A DNA stretch of 64,000 bases from Trissonchulus latispiculum. Lineage: Eukaryota; Nematoda; Enoplea; Enoplida; Ironidae. The stretch lies in the NCBI GenBank assembly GCA_030248195.1, contig JASAND010019863.1:87497-151496 (forward strand), read 5' to 3'. The position numbers and the translations under genes were made by a program. Position 1 is the first letter of the stretch. Each line of letters opens with the position of its first letter. This document shows, one piece after another, positions 1 to 11,304 of this stretch. Under the pieces are notes generated by a model. The model saw only the letters and a list, made by a program, of their open reading frames with translations. It made no database searches and was not told where the DNA came from.

Positions 1-607
1 TTAAAGTTTTCATTGCGGATTTTTTCATAATTTTAAAATTTTCTCAACTTCTGGGGGATTCCGCCCCCCCAGACCCCCCGCTTGGATATACGGCAATTTC
101 GAAATCTTGTCCATCTGGCGAAAGCAAACAATTTTTGATGCTCGGTTCCCTCTTCAAAATCGTGGGTAAGCCACAGTTCGGCTCGAAATTTATGCTATTT
201 TTGTTTAATTCATATTCGCTTATTTTTGAATTTTAAACCTTTGTTTTCAATAATTTTGCCCCCAGACCCCCATGTTGAGATAAAAAATTTCAAAATTTAA
301 AAGTCCCAGAAAATTTGCTGAGAAGCACCGGAGGCTGCAATAATACGTATATATACCCCAGTTTTGGACGCTCCTTAAGATAGGCTATCAAAATCGGATC
401 TAGCTCATATGGCTGACTCACACTGCCGATGGGTTTTCTTTTCCCGCATTTCAGAGTGGGTTTTCTTTTCCCGCGAAATACTTTACACTTTTCCCCGCGA
501 AATTTTTTTGAAAAATGGGCGTGTTACATATGACAAGAAAAAATTCCTGGGGGGCAACACAATTTCCGGGGGGAGAATTCCCCCCGTCCCCCTCTGGCTA
601 CGCGCCT
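1..607 (-). mobile_element. Partial hAT-like non-autonomous element, cut by window edge
   Basis: The right end at about 590-607 reads CTGGCTACGCGCCTAG. This matches, in inverse orientation, the terminus of the intact element at 43300-43693, and the G/C tracts and the AATTCCTGGGGGGCAACAC segment near 543 are shared. The left end lies outside the window or is degraded. No coding capacity is seen. The hAT-like assignment is transferred from the 43.3-kb copy, which has an 8-bp TSD. Confidence 0.4.
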
Positions 608-806
608 AGCGAGAAATACGCGTTTTTAACTGTATTATGGGCTTTCTGACTCATGATTGATCTTATTTTGGACTTGTAAACATGTTAGCAATCAAGTTTT
701 GAGTTTAAAAACAATGTTTAATGTCAAAATTGCTTCACAGGCGAAAGTTCATTGGCATTGGAAACGTCTGAAAATGCGATTTTTGGCATAGGTACAAATA
801 ACAAAT

Positions 807-1195
807 TTGGGGGGGAGGATCCTGGGGGGTCTCCAGAGAGGACCCCCACCCAAAATCTCCATTAAAAATATGGTTTCAATGCCATTTTTTGAAGCTCCTG
901 AGGTCCGAATTTTGGGGGGGGGGGGGTTCGGGGGGGAGGGTAGTTTTCATCACAATTCGGGAGTCGACCGCCAAATTTTCAAAGTTTACCCTCCCCCAAC
1001 CAAACTTTCCGCCAATACTATGCTAGTATTGTCTCCCCCCCCCGCCATTGGTGTAATTGGGGGGGGGGTAAACATAGCAACAATTTTTGGCGAGGTGTGT
1101 AACATTACGCATAAGCCGTCGGCGAAAAAACACTGGGAATGAGTGGGAAACCGAAAAAGTGTAGGGACGCCCCCCCCAGTAAAAAGCCCCAGAAT
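807..1195. mobile_element. G/C-tract TIR element, one end recognisable
   Basis: The block has runs of G and C and ends with AGTAAAAAGCCCCAG, the terminal sequence of the G/C-tract family defined by complete copies at 6641-7828, 20197-20603 and 60772-61182. The left terminus is not clear. The stretch from 608 to 806 holds nothing I recognise. Confidence 0.4.
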
Positions 1196-1266
1196 TAATT
1201 TAATGTTTTGCTTTGTTCTTCAGACCAGACCGTCAGAATTGTTCTTCTGCAAAGAAATCAGTATAA

Positions 1267-1362
1267 ATGATTACGGAATTGCAAGATAAGACATTGGCCA
1301 TTATTGGACTGGGGACAATTGGACGTGAAGTTGCCACCCGGATGCAGGCTTGCGGAATGAAG
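1267..1362 (+). CDS. PHGDH: PHGDH-like exon, NAD-binding domain (part 1)
   Basis: Translation from the ATG gives a 32-residue segment containing [20 protein letters not shown]. This is the beta-alpha dinucleotide-binding turn (GxGxxG) of D-2-hydroxyacid dehydrogenases, closest to what I know of metazoan 3-phosphoglycerate dehydrogenase, the first enzyme of serine synthesis. The exon ends GGA ATG AAG followed by the donor GTATCA, in phase 0. It joins exactly to the exon at 4310, which begins with the residues that follow in PHGDH. An acceptor-like TTTGTTCTTCAG ends at 1223, but a TAA lies in frame directly before the ATG. The ATG is therefore either a true start of a shortened protein or the copy is broken. 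The N-terminal substrate-binding domain is not in the window. Confidence 0.65.
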
Positions 1363-1524
1363 GTATCACGGATGGATGGATTGTGATTGGACCCCACTCG
1401 TAGTGGCGCATTGGGAATGGGGGGACTTATTTGGAAAATTCTCAAAGATTCTGCAAGTTCTAGGCTTCAGGCTTCACTCCTCCACCCTTCAGCCTCTCGA
1501 AAAAGTTTCTAGGTATATATATCA

Positions 1525-1548
1525 TAGGGGTCGCGGTAGCGACCCCTA
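1525..1548 (+). other. Perfect stem-loop with GGTA loop (head of composite element 1)
   Basis: TAGGGGTCGC and its exact complement GCGACCCCTA enclose GGTA, and ATAATATGAG follows. Similar stem-loops with different stem sequence but a GNTA loop head the elements at 10663 and 13671. The one at 53061-54000 is the same sequence on the minus strand. Confidence 0.7.
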
Positions 1549-2936
1549 TAATATGAGTGAAAATGGTCGAATGACCGTGTGAAACAAGGCTGCGCAGATT
1601 ATGTGCGCAAAAAATTGTACGTGTCGAGTTCAGTATGCTCCTGAAGTTTCATCCCCGTACCACTGTCCGTTAAAAAGTTATGCCCAAAATCGCTTATGAG
1701 AGTGATGTTTTTTCCGGTTTCTCGCTTTTGATGTCTCATAAGGGGGTTTTGTAGCTTGAATAACTACAGATAGAAAAATTTTCGCCTATGAAACCCATAT
1801 ATATTCTTGTAGTACAAATCAAAAATAAGGAAATAAGCTAGTTTTTATGCCTCCCGGAGCCGGAAAAAATTTTTGGCTTGGGGCCAAAGTCGGCCAAAAC
1901 GCTAAAATGGCCAAAAAGTATGCTTCAAAGGCGCCTTAATAAGTCAGATTGGGCTATATATGGGGTAATACTGACTATATGGTTAAACAGTACACATATC
2001 GGGGTCGTTCAAATGCTATATGATTTTCCGTCTCCGTTGCGTAATTTTTCGGTACTGGCCGGCCAAATTTGGTGAATTTTGGGTTGAACTTTGAACTTAA
2101 ATTTTTCGCTTATTTTGCTGCATGGGTGACTCAAATTTTGCATACAAAGGTTTTTTGGGACGGAGAATCGATTCCCGCTATCAGTTTTGATGCGTACGGC
2201 GCAGCTGTCTGGGCACGAAGCTTCCGGGAACTCATCTGTGACGTGGCACAAGATCGGGCTCAGTGGCGACGTGTGATTCTGCAGGGGAATCCGACAGCTG
2301 TTGGCAACGACTAGCTCCAGGATTAAGTGCAAGTAAGTGCAAGTATCAGTTTTGCTGCCCGAGTAGCCCAAGTTGCTGGGTTGGTTCCACTTGACCGTCT
2401 GAGGGGTCAGGTCGGTAACCGCTTCCCGGAGGTCCATAGTAGGCTTTACAAAGCCTCTCCAAACTTTGTCTGTAGGGGTTTTCTGGTGCGCCCAGCTCAT
2501 TCCCGGTTCCGTTTTGCCGTCTGACCCACCCATCTTGCTGTGATGGTTCCACTTTGCCGTCTGGAGGGCCCGGTCGGTGGGAGGTCATGCATGGGGTCAA
2601 AAATGAAAATTTTCAAAAGTGATCAAATTTGGTACCAAATGAAAGCCATAAGCGAGCTGAGCAACTTTTGTCATAGAACTGCATGCTCAGAGTGGCTGTA
2701 GAGTGCTGTGGTGGGGTGGGGTGGGGACTTGGGCAATTTTCGGTCAAAAATGAAGTTTTTTAAAAGTGGTCAAATTTGGTACCAAATGGAAGCCCTAAAG
2801 CGAGGTGAGCAACTTTTGTCATAGAACTGCATGCTCAGAGTGGTTGTGGAGTGCTGTGGTTGGCTTGCTTGCTACTGTTGAAAGATATCTATATATACAT
2901 ACCTTCAAGAGCATACATATATAAAATAATGGAAAA

Positions 2937-3704
2937 CAAGAACAAAAAGTGCTCCTTCGTCGCATGTAAAATACATATGAGTCTTCGCAGGCAGGTTGTA
3001 CATAAGCAAAAACTAGCCTGTAAAATACATATGAGTTCCGTAGGGAGGTTGTAAATTAAGGAAACAAGTTGCAACCGCTTAACAAATGAGCCTGTCCTAC
3101 AACGAGGCTCATATTGGCGTCACAGTGCATTCCACATTAAAGCCTCATTAAAGAACCTCAGCTTCATCCTCATTACGGAAAAATGAATAGACATTGTGGC
3201 CCAGAAGAAATGGACTGAAGTGAACTACGACTTCTCAACCTGAACTGTACATGCAACCTGATGTTTCCTGAAACACTATGGCACACCTCTAATGCATTCT
3301 CGAAACACTTTCACATTATATATACACACGCAGAATGCGTTCCCACTTGGCTGTGGGTCAGAGCGCCTCATGGCGTACCGTATTGAGCATATACACACTA
3401 TAATGACTGATCACCATTATATGAAGGATAATTTGTAATGAAAAGCTTTATGCAGTATGTATTTATATAAAAGTAAAATATACATATCTGCAAATTATTC
3501 GTATTATGACATACGCCAATATGAGCCTCGTTGTAGGACAGGCTCATATGTTAAGCGGTTGCAACTTGTTTTCCTTAATTAAAATTTACAACCTCCCTAC
3601 GGAACTCATATGTATTTTACAGGCTAGTTTTTGCTTATGTACAACCTGCCTACGATGACTGATATGTATTTTACATGCGACGAAGGAGCACTTTTTGTTC
3701 TTGT
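2937..3704. repeat. Long palindrome (foldback) with ACAAG...TGCTCC ends
   Basis: Arms of about 200 bp (2937-3145 and 3505-3704) are near-exact inverted copies around a roughly 360-bp loop. The outer ends are ACAAGAACAAAAAGTGCTCC and its complement. Each arm contains two related modules of about 50 bp carrying TAAAATACATATGAGT. The loop shows nothing recognisable. Confidence 0.8.
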
Positions 3705-4309
3705 ATATACGTATATATGCTGCATTTGTCCAGTTCCCACCATTTAGGTTTTACAGTCATCTTAACTCGAGCAAGGTATATACGTAAGTGGAAATTAGCC
3801 CAGAGCCACTGTGAATGGGCGTTCGGCAGTGCAGTAGTGCAACAAAAAACGAAACCCTTTTTACGTGAGCTCCCTCTTGCAGAATAAAAGGAAATATATA
3901 CACCACTTTCATAGCTGACTTATGGTAGTTGAAGGAAAAATTATATGACACTGAACAGTTTGAAATAAAACTTGTGGTTCATAGGAAAGTTGAACATTTT
4001 AGCATACATGTGCTTGGGGGGGAGTTTCACCCTTCCCCAGACCTGGAGCTCACCCCCAACCCCCCCAGAGGGGTCCCTCCGGCCGCCGGTTCACCCCCCC
4101 CTCCAGAACTTCCCCTCCTGCACATGTCTGCATTTTAGTAGCTTGGACTTGCTACTAAGTTACTTAGAAGTTGTTGTGAAATTGGCCCCTAGATAATTAT
4201 TCAATAAATGTATTGACTATGGCCTAATTTTTGTTTGTCTTGGTGCGCTTTAATTTTCTGATCCAGACACGCTACGCTTGCATCCTTTCTTCATATATAG
4301 TTTTTTCAG

Positions 4310-4442
4310 ACTATAGGCTATGACCCCCTGGTTTCTAAGGAGGACAGTGCAAAATTTGGGGTCGAATGGTTGGACATGGCTGAGATTTGTTCCAGAGCTG
4401 ATTATATCACTCTCACGCTTTCTTGGGATAAACCAGCTGAAG
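4310..4442 (+). CDS. PHGDH: PHGDH-like exon, NAD-binding domain (part 2)
   Basis: The acceptor TTTTTTCAG is followed by codons for TIGYDPLVSKEDSAKFGVEW, then a helix and the strand ADYITLTLS. This is the direct continuation, in phase 0, of the exon ending at 1362. The acidic D at the end of the second Rossmann strand (YDP), which sets NAD preference in the family, is present. The highly conserved His-Thr-Pro that normally follows the last strand (xITVHTPL) is replaced by LTLSW, so an unaltered dehydrogenase is unlikely. The exon ends GCT GAA G before the donor GTTTGT, in phase 1. No exon with the next PHGDH block (NCARGG) was found downstream. The next credible acceptor in the matching phase is the cassette exon at 6168. 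Confidence 0.72.
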
Positions 4443-5078
4443 GTTTGTATAATGTTCTGCTTTTTTGTTGATAAAAAAGTACTATCCTGGCAAGCTTCCC
4501 CTGCAACCTGCAGTGAGCGTCTCAAAATGACCCACTCGCGAGACACGTACTGGAGATTTACGTGCGTTCGTTGGTAGTTAATTATATTTATTATTATTAT
4601 ATAATATATGTATTTAATTCGCAAAGTATTATAGTTACCTTTTTGTAGGTACCTGCCTTCATCTTTCCTCTTTCCGTTCGTCCTCCGGTATTGATTTCGA
4701 TACCGTCCAACTCTGTATAATTAATATCTCCAATGTGACTATACTGGTGAATTAACGGTTGGACCAATTCTGAAACTTTTTGCCATGTTACGTACTATTA
4801 TAGTACTAAATACTAAAAGTATTCCGGCTTTCGAGCGTTGCATCCTTTTTCAGCAATATATAATGGGTCAAAGTTTTAAATTTGACAAAAAAGTTGCATT
4901 GTGAGGTGTGAGCTGTTTTCGATCTAATAAAATTGAAAACCGCGAGCCTACCTGAGCTTTCTACCAGTTATTAGGCTCTAAATAGGGGCAAACTGTGGCT
5001 AAGTTTCGATGGTTTTGGTTTACTGGTTAGTGCGCTGGCTCACTTTTTGTTTAGAAATGACATTTATTTTAATGGGTC

Positions 5079-5295
5079 TATCACGATAACTAAGGAATGA
5101 AAAGTGTCAGAATTAATTAATCACGCCGAACGGATCGGCGTAATTAATTAATTACGTCAAAAATTTGAAAAGAATGTTTTTATGTTTTTACATGAATACA
5201 TGAATTATGTGTAATTTAAATAAACTAACCTACAAGATTTTCAGTGATTAATTAATTACGCCACTCTTCATTCCGTAGTTATCGTGATAGGCCCA
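5079..5295. mobile_element. Small TIR element (MITE-like)
   Basis: Terminal inverted repeats of about 33 bp begin GGGTCTATCACGATAACTA and, on the other strand, GGGCCTATCACGATAACTA. The interior contains another inverted TTAATTAATCACG/CG motif. It is too short to code. The remaining intron sequence in 4443-5078 and 5296-6167 holds nothing I can assign. Confidence 0.75.
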
Positions 5296-6167
5296 TAATG
5301 GCACCGATTTTGCCTAAAAGCTGCTTCTAACGGTTTTTTAACCTGCTGAATCCGAATATGAAATCCGTTTTTCGATATGAGGTTTACTTAGTTCAGTTTG
5401 TGGTTTAGAGCTTTTTGGAACGATCGTCACCACCATTTCTATAAAGTAATTTACCTTTTCTGAACACTGGAGCGAGGCTTAGTGACCTAACTTCCTGCAC
5501 ATCTTGGTATATAGTTGGTACACTCACTGACTGGCTTGCAATGTGCATACTTCCAGACGATTTTATCGTCCGATTTTGGAGTACTTTGGAGTAATAAATT
5601 GACTCACTTCGAAATGCCATCAAATAACAGCGACAGTATCGATAACGTAATCTGGCACTGCGAACCCAGGGATTAACGAAATCACGTATAGAATTTCCAT
5701 TAAGACAAATACCTGAAGTATTAATTGGAGAAAATTTGTATTTATTTGGTTAACCGCAATTCATAAGGCATTAGCTAACCTCCACCTGTGTGGACCTACA
5801 ACGCCCAATTTTTCTCACTTTGATCGTATTGCACAGAACACTTTGTACGCAGTTGTTCTTGAGATTTTACACGATGTCAAGGCACTAATGCCAGGACTGC
5901 TCCTGCAAACTTTGACCACCGTACTATACACATAGCGTTCCGGGCGCAGCGAATGTTGTATATCTGTCATATTGTCGAGTTTTGGACCTACAACACCAAC
6001 TTGCGAAGGGTCCAAAGGACGCCGTTTTGGGAGGAATACTTTTAAACTTTAAACCACTTTGCATCAAATCTACTACTGTGGCAAAAGACTAGCTTGGCTC
6101 TTCCATCAGCTATTTAAATTCCTAGCCGAACTGCGTTTAATCGGTTTCTTCCTTTTCTTTTTTTCAG

Positions 6168-6428
6168 ACTCTGCGTCCGCTGTTCTTGTGAGCGCTCTGG
6201 TTGAGGCGGAGGAAAATGCGAGAAATCAGATCAGATCCAGAAAGAGTCCCCCCAGTCTCCCCTCTGTCTCCGTTCGGACTGGCCCTCGATCTTGGCCGCA
6301 ACGCTTGACCTCCCAGTTGACCCGGGAACGAACAGGCGGCAGAGTGCCGCTCCTGTCCGCTTCTGATTCTGCTTTTGCCGACCTCGGTCCAGCCTCCCGA
6401 CAGATGGCGCCTTCTAGACGCAGAACTA
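6168..6428 (+). CDS. Cassette exon A, Ser/Arg-rich disordered segment of the plus-strand zinc-finger gene
   Basis: A long pyrimidine tract and TTTTCAG precede the exon, and ACTA|GTGAGT ends it. It is 261 nt and phase 1-1, so it can be skipped without changing frame. The product is low-complexity, rich in Ser, Arg and Pro, and carries an ENARNQI segment shared with the exon at 32732 (DARNQI). That points to origin by exon duplication. It has no catalytic or folded domain that I can recognise. I infer membership in the gene ending at 34642 from the phase, the shared motif and the common acceptor context. Confidence 0.6.
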
Positions 6429-6640
6429 GTGAGTGTTCTTGTGTGTGCTGATTAGTACCTAGGGGGTGGGAGCTCGGAGAAGCCCCTTCCTAATTGATTT
6501 CGGGTGGGGGGGGGTTTGGTTGTCAGAAATGGGAGGAGGCAGGTTTTCGTAAAATAATTTGCAAATATATGGGGGGGGGGGAAACGGTGAAATTAGGTTT
6601 AATTCGGCTTATGGGGAGGTCGAACCTGCAGTACTAAGCC

Positions 6641-7828
6641 CTGGCTTACTTCTACTGGGAAGGGGGTTTTGGGGGCCCCCCATTCTGGCTTTTTCCTAGG
6701 CAAAAATTTCTGGGGGGGGAAGTCTGGGGGGGTTCCCCCCCAGGTCTGGGGGGGGGGCTCGGATTTCTGGGGGGGGGAAGAAAAATTTTCAGAAAAATGC
6801 CTAAAAATAGCTATTTTTTGCTGCTGAGCTAAAAAATTAACTATTTTTAACTTAAATTTAAGCTTAAAATAGCTAAAAAATGCTTAAAAATAGGTAAAAA
6901 TCCGGCGAAGCCGGAAAAATTTTTCAAAATTTACCCTCAAAACCCTATTTTTCCGGGCACTTTGGAGTTCTGGGGGGGGAAGGCCCGAATCCTGGGGGGG
7001 GGGCGATTCTGGGGGGGGCGACCCAAGTCTGGGGGGGGGTCCCACCCCCCCTGTAGGAAAAAGCCAGCCATTCGGCGACCTCCCCCCCCCATTCGAGGAG
7101 CCCCCCCCCATAAAAAGCCCCCCCATAAATTCCGACCTCCCCCCCCATACAGTACATTCATTTAAAATTGGAACTTTTCGCGACATGTCGCCAATTATTC
7201 GTCTGGCGACAATCGCGAAAATTCTGCGGTTATCGTAGAAATTTGGCGATATGTCGCCAAGGCTAGCCCGCGATTATCGTAGAATATTGGCGATAAGTCG
7301 TGGAAAGGCTATTCGCGACAATCGCGGATGTTTGACGACTGTCGTGGAAACTAGCGATATTTCGTTAATTTTTCACGACAGTCGTCAAACATTCGCGATT
7401 GTCGCGAATATTCTACACGACTTATCGCCAATATTCTGCGATAATCGCGACATTATCGCGATTGTCGCAGACGTCGAGTTTTGGCGACATATCGCCAAAT
7501 TTCTACGATAACCGCTAAATTTTCGCGATTGTCGCCAGACGAATAATTGGCGACATGTCGCGAAAAGTTCCTATTTTAAATGAATGTACTGTAACCCCAA
7601 AAATTGCCATTTTTTACCATTTTTAGCCAAAATTTTCAAAAATTTTTCCGGCTTCGCCGGATTTTTACCTAAATTTCCACTATTTTAGCTTAAAAAACAC
7701 CCTTAATTAGTTATTCTTTAGCGATTTTTAGCATTTTTTACGCAAAAAAACCTAAAAATTTGTCAAAAAATATGCCCCCCATTTTCGGTGAGCCCTCCCC
7801 CATAAATTTTGGCCTAGAAGTAAGCCAG
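6641..7828. mobile_element. G/C-tract TIR element with 5-bp TSD, host of a nested MITE
   Basis: The ends CTGGCTTACTTCTA and TAGAAGTAAGCCAG are exact inverted repeats, flanked by the direct repeat AAGCC (6636-6640 and 7829-7833). Inside are G and C runs, AT-rich AAAAATAGCTA segments and the CCGGCTTCGCCGG hairpin typical of the family. A mariner-like MITE interrupts it at 7150-7591. No protein is encoded. Confidence 0.8.
7150..7591. mobile_element. Mariner-like MITE, nearly one long inverted repeat
   Basis: The ends CAGTACATTCATTTAAAA are inverted copies, flanked by TA on both sides as in Tc1/mariner insertions. The two halves are inverted copies around about 7366 and consist largely of variants of TGGCGATATGTCGCCA and GCGACAATCGCGA. 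It is non-coding and is inserted in the element at 6641-7828. Confidence 0.8.
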
Positions 7829-7892
7829 AAGCCAGGTGTGTGCTGGTGATGTTTTAAGTGGGACGGGTTAGGGTTGGAGAGAGCATACTATG

Positions 7893-8085
7893 CTGGGGTA
7901 TTTTAGGCAAAAATAAGTGGGGGGACGGCGATTTTCGGGCGAAGCCAGAAAGTTTTTAACAATTTTGACCAAGAATCCTAAAAATTTGACAATTTCTGGG
8001 CACCTTAGGGTGAGTGGGTGGAGGAAGCCTAAAAACTGTGGGGGGACCCCAAAAAGTGGTTGGCGCCCCCAGTAAAAAACCCCAG
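7893..8085. mobile_element. Short G/C-tract TIR element, TSD CTATG
   Basis: It starts CTGGGGTATTTTAGG and ends AGTAAAAAACCCCAG, flanked by CTATG at 7888-7892 and 8086-8090. It is a small member of the same family as 6641-7828. A related fragment without clear ends lies at about 8290-8410. Confidence 0.75.
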
Positions 8086-8484
8086 CTATGGTCTCTCAAT
8101 GTCTCATCAACTTTCGCATCCAAAGAATCAGATGACTGTCCAGTGAGTCTACCAGTTTTGTCCTCGTGTTGCTTTGCTAGCACTCTGGCTTCTTACCTGT
8201 TAGTTGAGGAAATAAATAAATAATTTCTAACTACACCTTATGCCTAAAATTACTAAAAATAGCTTTAACGTGATGTAAAGTTGCGGCAATGCCGTAGACA
8301 GTTTTTGAAAATTTGCCAACCCTATTTTTTCCTGGCACTGCTGGGTTTTCGCCTGGGGGAAGCCCAGAATTTTTGAGTGGGCTATTCAGGTGGGGGGCTT
8401 TCGGCCATTCGCCAAACGTTCAAGCTGATGGCCTGTTGGTTGGGAACTTTTATGGGATGACGGCGTATTCTAATAGTATTTTTT

Positions 8485-8635
8485 AATTCGAATTGTATTT
8501 ATTTCCAATTCGAAGTCCATTTATTTCTAATTCGAATTGTATTTATTTCTAATTCGAATTGCATTTATTTCTAATTCGAAGTCTATTTATTTCCAATTCG
8601 AATTCTATTAATTTGTATATAATTCGAATTTCTAA
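8485..8635. repeat. Minisatellite, about 27-bp AATTCGAA unit
   Basis: About six imperfect copies of a unit containing TTATTTCTAATTCGAA. It lies just upstream of exon B in the intron. Confidence 0.8.
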
Positions 8636-8693
8636 TGTACCATAATATTATCATCTCAGCAGTATACACAGAGTGGCTGGCTGCTTCTTTCAG

Positions 8694-8960
8694 ACAACAT
8701 TTCTACCTCCTCCTCCTCCTCCTCCTCCTCCTGTGCGCCTGGAGAGAGTGCCAGAACAGTCGCAGTCGACGGGCGAAGGAAGTCCAAGAATGGCGGCCCC
8801 AGAAGGCGGGTCGGTGGGGGAAGTCGACGACAGGCAAGGCCTTCTGGAAGAGTTCAGTTCGCAAGAAAGAAGACATGCACCACCCAGTCTTGTGGTGCTG
8901 AGACTCCGCTTTTGTCTGACTTGGATGCGTCCATAGACGCTGACTCTGTCAGCAGTACAG
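8694..8960 (+). CDS. Cassette exon B, poly-Ser and basic segment
   Basis: Acceptor TTCTTTCAG, donor GTACAG|GTGAAA. Length is 267 nt, phase 1-1. Only the frame set by the other cassette exons stays open to the donor. It encodes a run of Ser (from a TCC repeat), then a basic Arg/Lys/Gly-rich stretch, then an acidic tail (LLSDLDASIDADSVSS). The segment is predicted to be disordered. The two other frames have stops before the donor, which supports this reading. Its place in the zinc-finger gene is inferred from phase and orientation. Confidence 0.5.
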
Positions 8961-9005
8961 GTGAAAGCCCTCATTATCCCATGCCCCCCAACCACTCCCT
9001 ATCAC

Positions 9006-9845
9006 CAAGAGTACATAATAACTAAGAGTGTGACCTGGGTTTTTTTGCGCCACAAACTGCGAAATTACGCAATTTTTTTCTGAAATACGCAAAAATTTTG
9101 GGCCGTTGCGCCACAGTACGCAAACATTTTTGAGCCAAAATATGCTTAAAAAATGCGATTTGGAGTCAAAAATTTAAAACTTCTCCTAATTTTTGCTGGG
9201 GGATGCCGCCCCCAGACCCCCGCCTTGTGTGTACATTTGCTTATTTGAGTTTACTCCAAAACTTTATGGCTGTTCTTTGTTGATTGATGTTGACGCTAAA
9301 GCGTTGTATTGTATCAGCTATGTTTTGTTTTCCACTAATTCAAAAGTGCCTTTGCAAAATTGTTTGGGGCATCAAAGCATTTTATACAACACATCAAGTG
9401 CAGGAACCGTACGTTGATTAAAAAAGAAAATTGTAGATGTAATCTGTTCAGCTCTGCGAAACTTACCCCTCGCACGTGGCCGCTCAATTTTCTTGGAACA
9501 CACGAAAATGGACGGTTTCTGAATCAACAATTTATTAATTCTTGAAAAGTTTTGAACTACAAAAGACATTCTTGAAAAATTTTTGCGCCTTCGGCGCATC
9601 TACGTAATTGTTCTTATTTCTTTCCCAGCTTTAACATTATCGTTCTTTCTTTAGCGTATCCGTCTCTGATCTTTCTTTAATGTCGTACAACGACGTAATG
9701 TTAAATAATCAAAATACGCTGTATTCATTTATGTCGAAAACAAGATAGTGAATCGCGAAAAATGTTTTTCAGAAGACAAATTTCTTGCGAAAACACACTC
9801 ACAGTTCCGAAGTCCAAATTTTCAACAAATTCCTGCTGATAAATG

Positions 9846-9893
<48 letters not shown>

Positions 9894-10434
9894 TATTCAC
9901 GCACTTTCGCGCTAAATTGCGTAAAATTTTCTAAGGCTCCTGTTGGCATGGCAAAACGATAAATTAAGCATTTAAAATGCTTTAAAACGTTAAATAAAGT
10001 ATAAAATCTGTTTTTTGAGCAAAAACAGGCGTGGCGCAATTTTTTTCCAAATTACGCAAAAAAATTTTGGGGCACTGCGCCACGGACCGCAAAAAGTTCG
10101 GACGAAAAAAACACAGTGTGACAAGCGTCAAGCTCTTAGCTATTAGGCTTGGGGACATGATATGCACGATAACGGCTGACCCCCCCACAAATTAGACCCG
10201 TCACTTCAAAGAAATTCGCACGCTATGCTTGTGTGCTGAAGCTCGCAACAGACGAACATTGAACCAACTGAGTAGTTGTTTTCGAGCTTTAGAACGTAGG
10301 CATAGCGTGCGAATTTCTTTGAAGTGATGGGTCTAATTTGTGGGGGGGTCAGCAGTTATCGTGCAGATCATGTCCACAAGCCTAATAACTATGAGCTTGA
10401 CGCTTGTCACACTCTTAGTTATTTTGTAGTCTTG
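9006..10434. mobile_element. Foldback element (CAAGAGTACATAATA ends), split by a later insertion
   Basis: The ends CAAGAGTACATAATAACTAA and its diverged complement are flanked by the 7-bp direct repeat CTATCAC (8999-9005 and 10435-10441). The right part (10117-10434) is a long hairpin with inverted blocks GGCTGACCCCCCCACAAATT and AAAGAAATTCGCACGCTAT. A 1082-bp element (9035-10116) sits near the left end. Related copies lie at 16627, 33453 and 35145. Confidence 0.8.
9035..10116. mobile_element. TIR element nested in the foldback element, TSD TGTGAC
   Basis: The ends are CTGGGTTTTTTTGCG and, on the other strand, CTGTGTTTTTTTCG, with the direct repeat TGTGAC at 9029-9034 and 10117-10122. Subterminal inverted motifs (TTACGCAATTTTTTT) are shared by both ends. 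The interior has a (TA)n run at about 9850-9890 and no coding region I can support. The start resembles the G/C-tract family and the TSD has the same size. Confidence 0.75.
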
Positions 10435-10662
10435 CTATCACTATATTGAACTTGTTAGTTCACTTTTGGTGATTTTTTGCCCATTTCTGTGCTTCGTAGT
10501 GGCTTTTGTAGACATGGCATGATAGCATGCTATTTTTTACGGGATGAGTTTCCAAAACATCCTCCCTCACGCGATGTTTGCTTTCTCATGTGATTTTTTG
10601 GGTGCATAAATTTTTACAACCGACAATAGGCACATTTTTGTAACTTGTTTCACGGCTCTTTA

Positions 10663-10694
10663 TTATGTAGGGGCGCGATAGCGCCCCTACATAA
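10663..10694 (+). other. Perfect 14-bp stem-loop, loop GATA (head of composite element 2)
   Basis: TTATGTAGGGGCGC and its exact complement enclose GATA, and AATATGGG follows. The stem differs from that at 1525 but remains fully paired. Confidence 0.75.
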
Positions 10695-11304
10695 TATGGG
10701 TATAAAGGCGTCTGCGCGGCCCCCTGGAGACCGTGTTGGCCTGGTGCCAGCTAATTAGAGGTCCGGTAGTGGTAAAAAGGTTACCAGCGTAAACAACTCG
10801 AGTTGTACTACAAGTACCACCATACTTTTGGTTCGAATTCGAAACTTCGAATTTTTGCACTAGGCGATAGTTACCGTGCGTTTGTTTTTTTCTCGGTGAA
10901 TAACGCTTATTGGAAATGCATTTTACGGCTAAGTGTTGGAACGATGTGGGCATTTTGGCACCATACTACTATTATATGTTGGTAGACAGGATCCCCCCAT
11001 GCTACCTTTTTTGGGTCATTTTGGCACCTGGCCAATTTTGGCTCTGTGCCAAGGTCCCAAAGTCGGACTTTCGCTATTTTTCGCAAATTTTGGTCACACT
11101 TTTCTAGAACTGGGTAGAAGCTGGAGAGGTCTAGTATCTTTTGTTGAAAATTACCAGTAGGGGTGCATAAAGTAACGAGGGGGATTTTTTAATTTTGCTC
11201 CCTAGCTTTCAGGAGATGGGCCCAAACTTTGCATTTTTTGGCCTGTTTTGGCGAAAAGTTTCTAAGTCCCACTTTTACCAGAAATGGTCTAAAAGTCACT
11301 AAAA

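Larger units (their letters stand above)
1510..3706 (+). repeat. Composite repeat element 1 (hairpin - spacer - tandem units - palindrome)
   Basis: This fills the intron between the two PHGDH-like exons. A perfect hairpin (arms 1525-1534 and 1539-1548, loop GGTA) is followed by ATAATATGAG. A spacer comes next, then short tandem units (about 2070-2590 and 2590-2860) containing TTTGGTACCAAATG, then the palindrome at 2937-3704. The same order recurs at four other sites. The region 1545-2870 matches 53050-51400 in inverse orientation. Confidence 0.65.

Noticed and set aside
2009..2600. ORFs with repeated DGKVEP...QQ as a repetitive protein gene
   Set aside because: They arise from tandem DNA units shared with 52020-52400, are open on both strands and have no splice or start support.
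5405..5640. Minus-strand ORF with a good donor (AAAAG|GTAAAT) after SLSLAPVFRK
   Set aside because: No convincing acceptor, no recognised domain and no neighbouring exon on that strand; left unannotated.
8690..8995. Minus-strand ORF over the CTC repeat
   Set aside because: It is antisense to cassette exon B, whose splice sites and phase fit the plus strand; the ORF contains only the complement of the Ser repeat.
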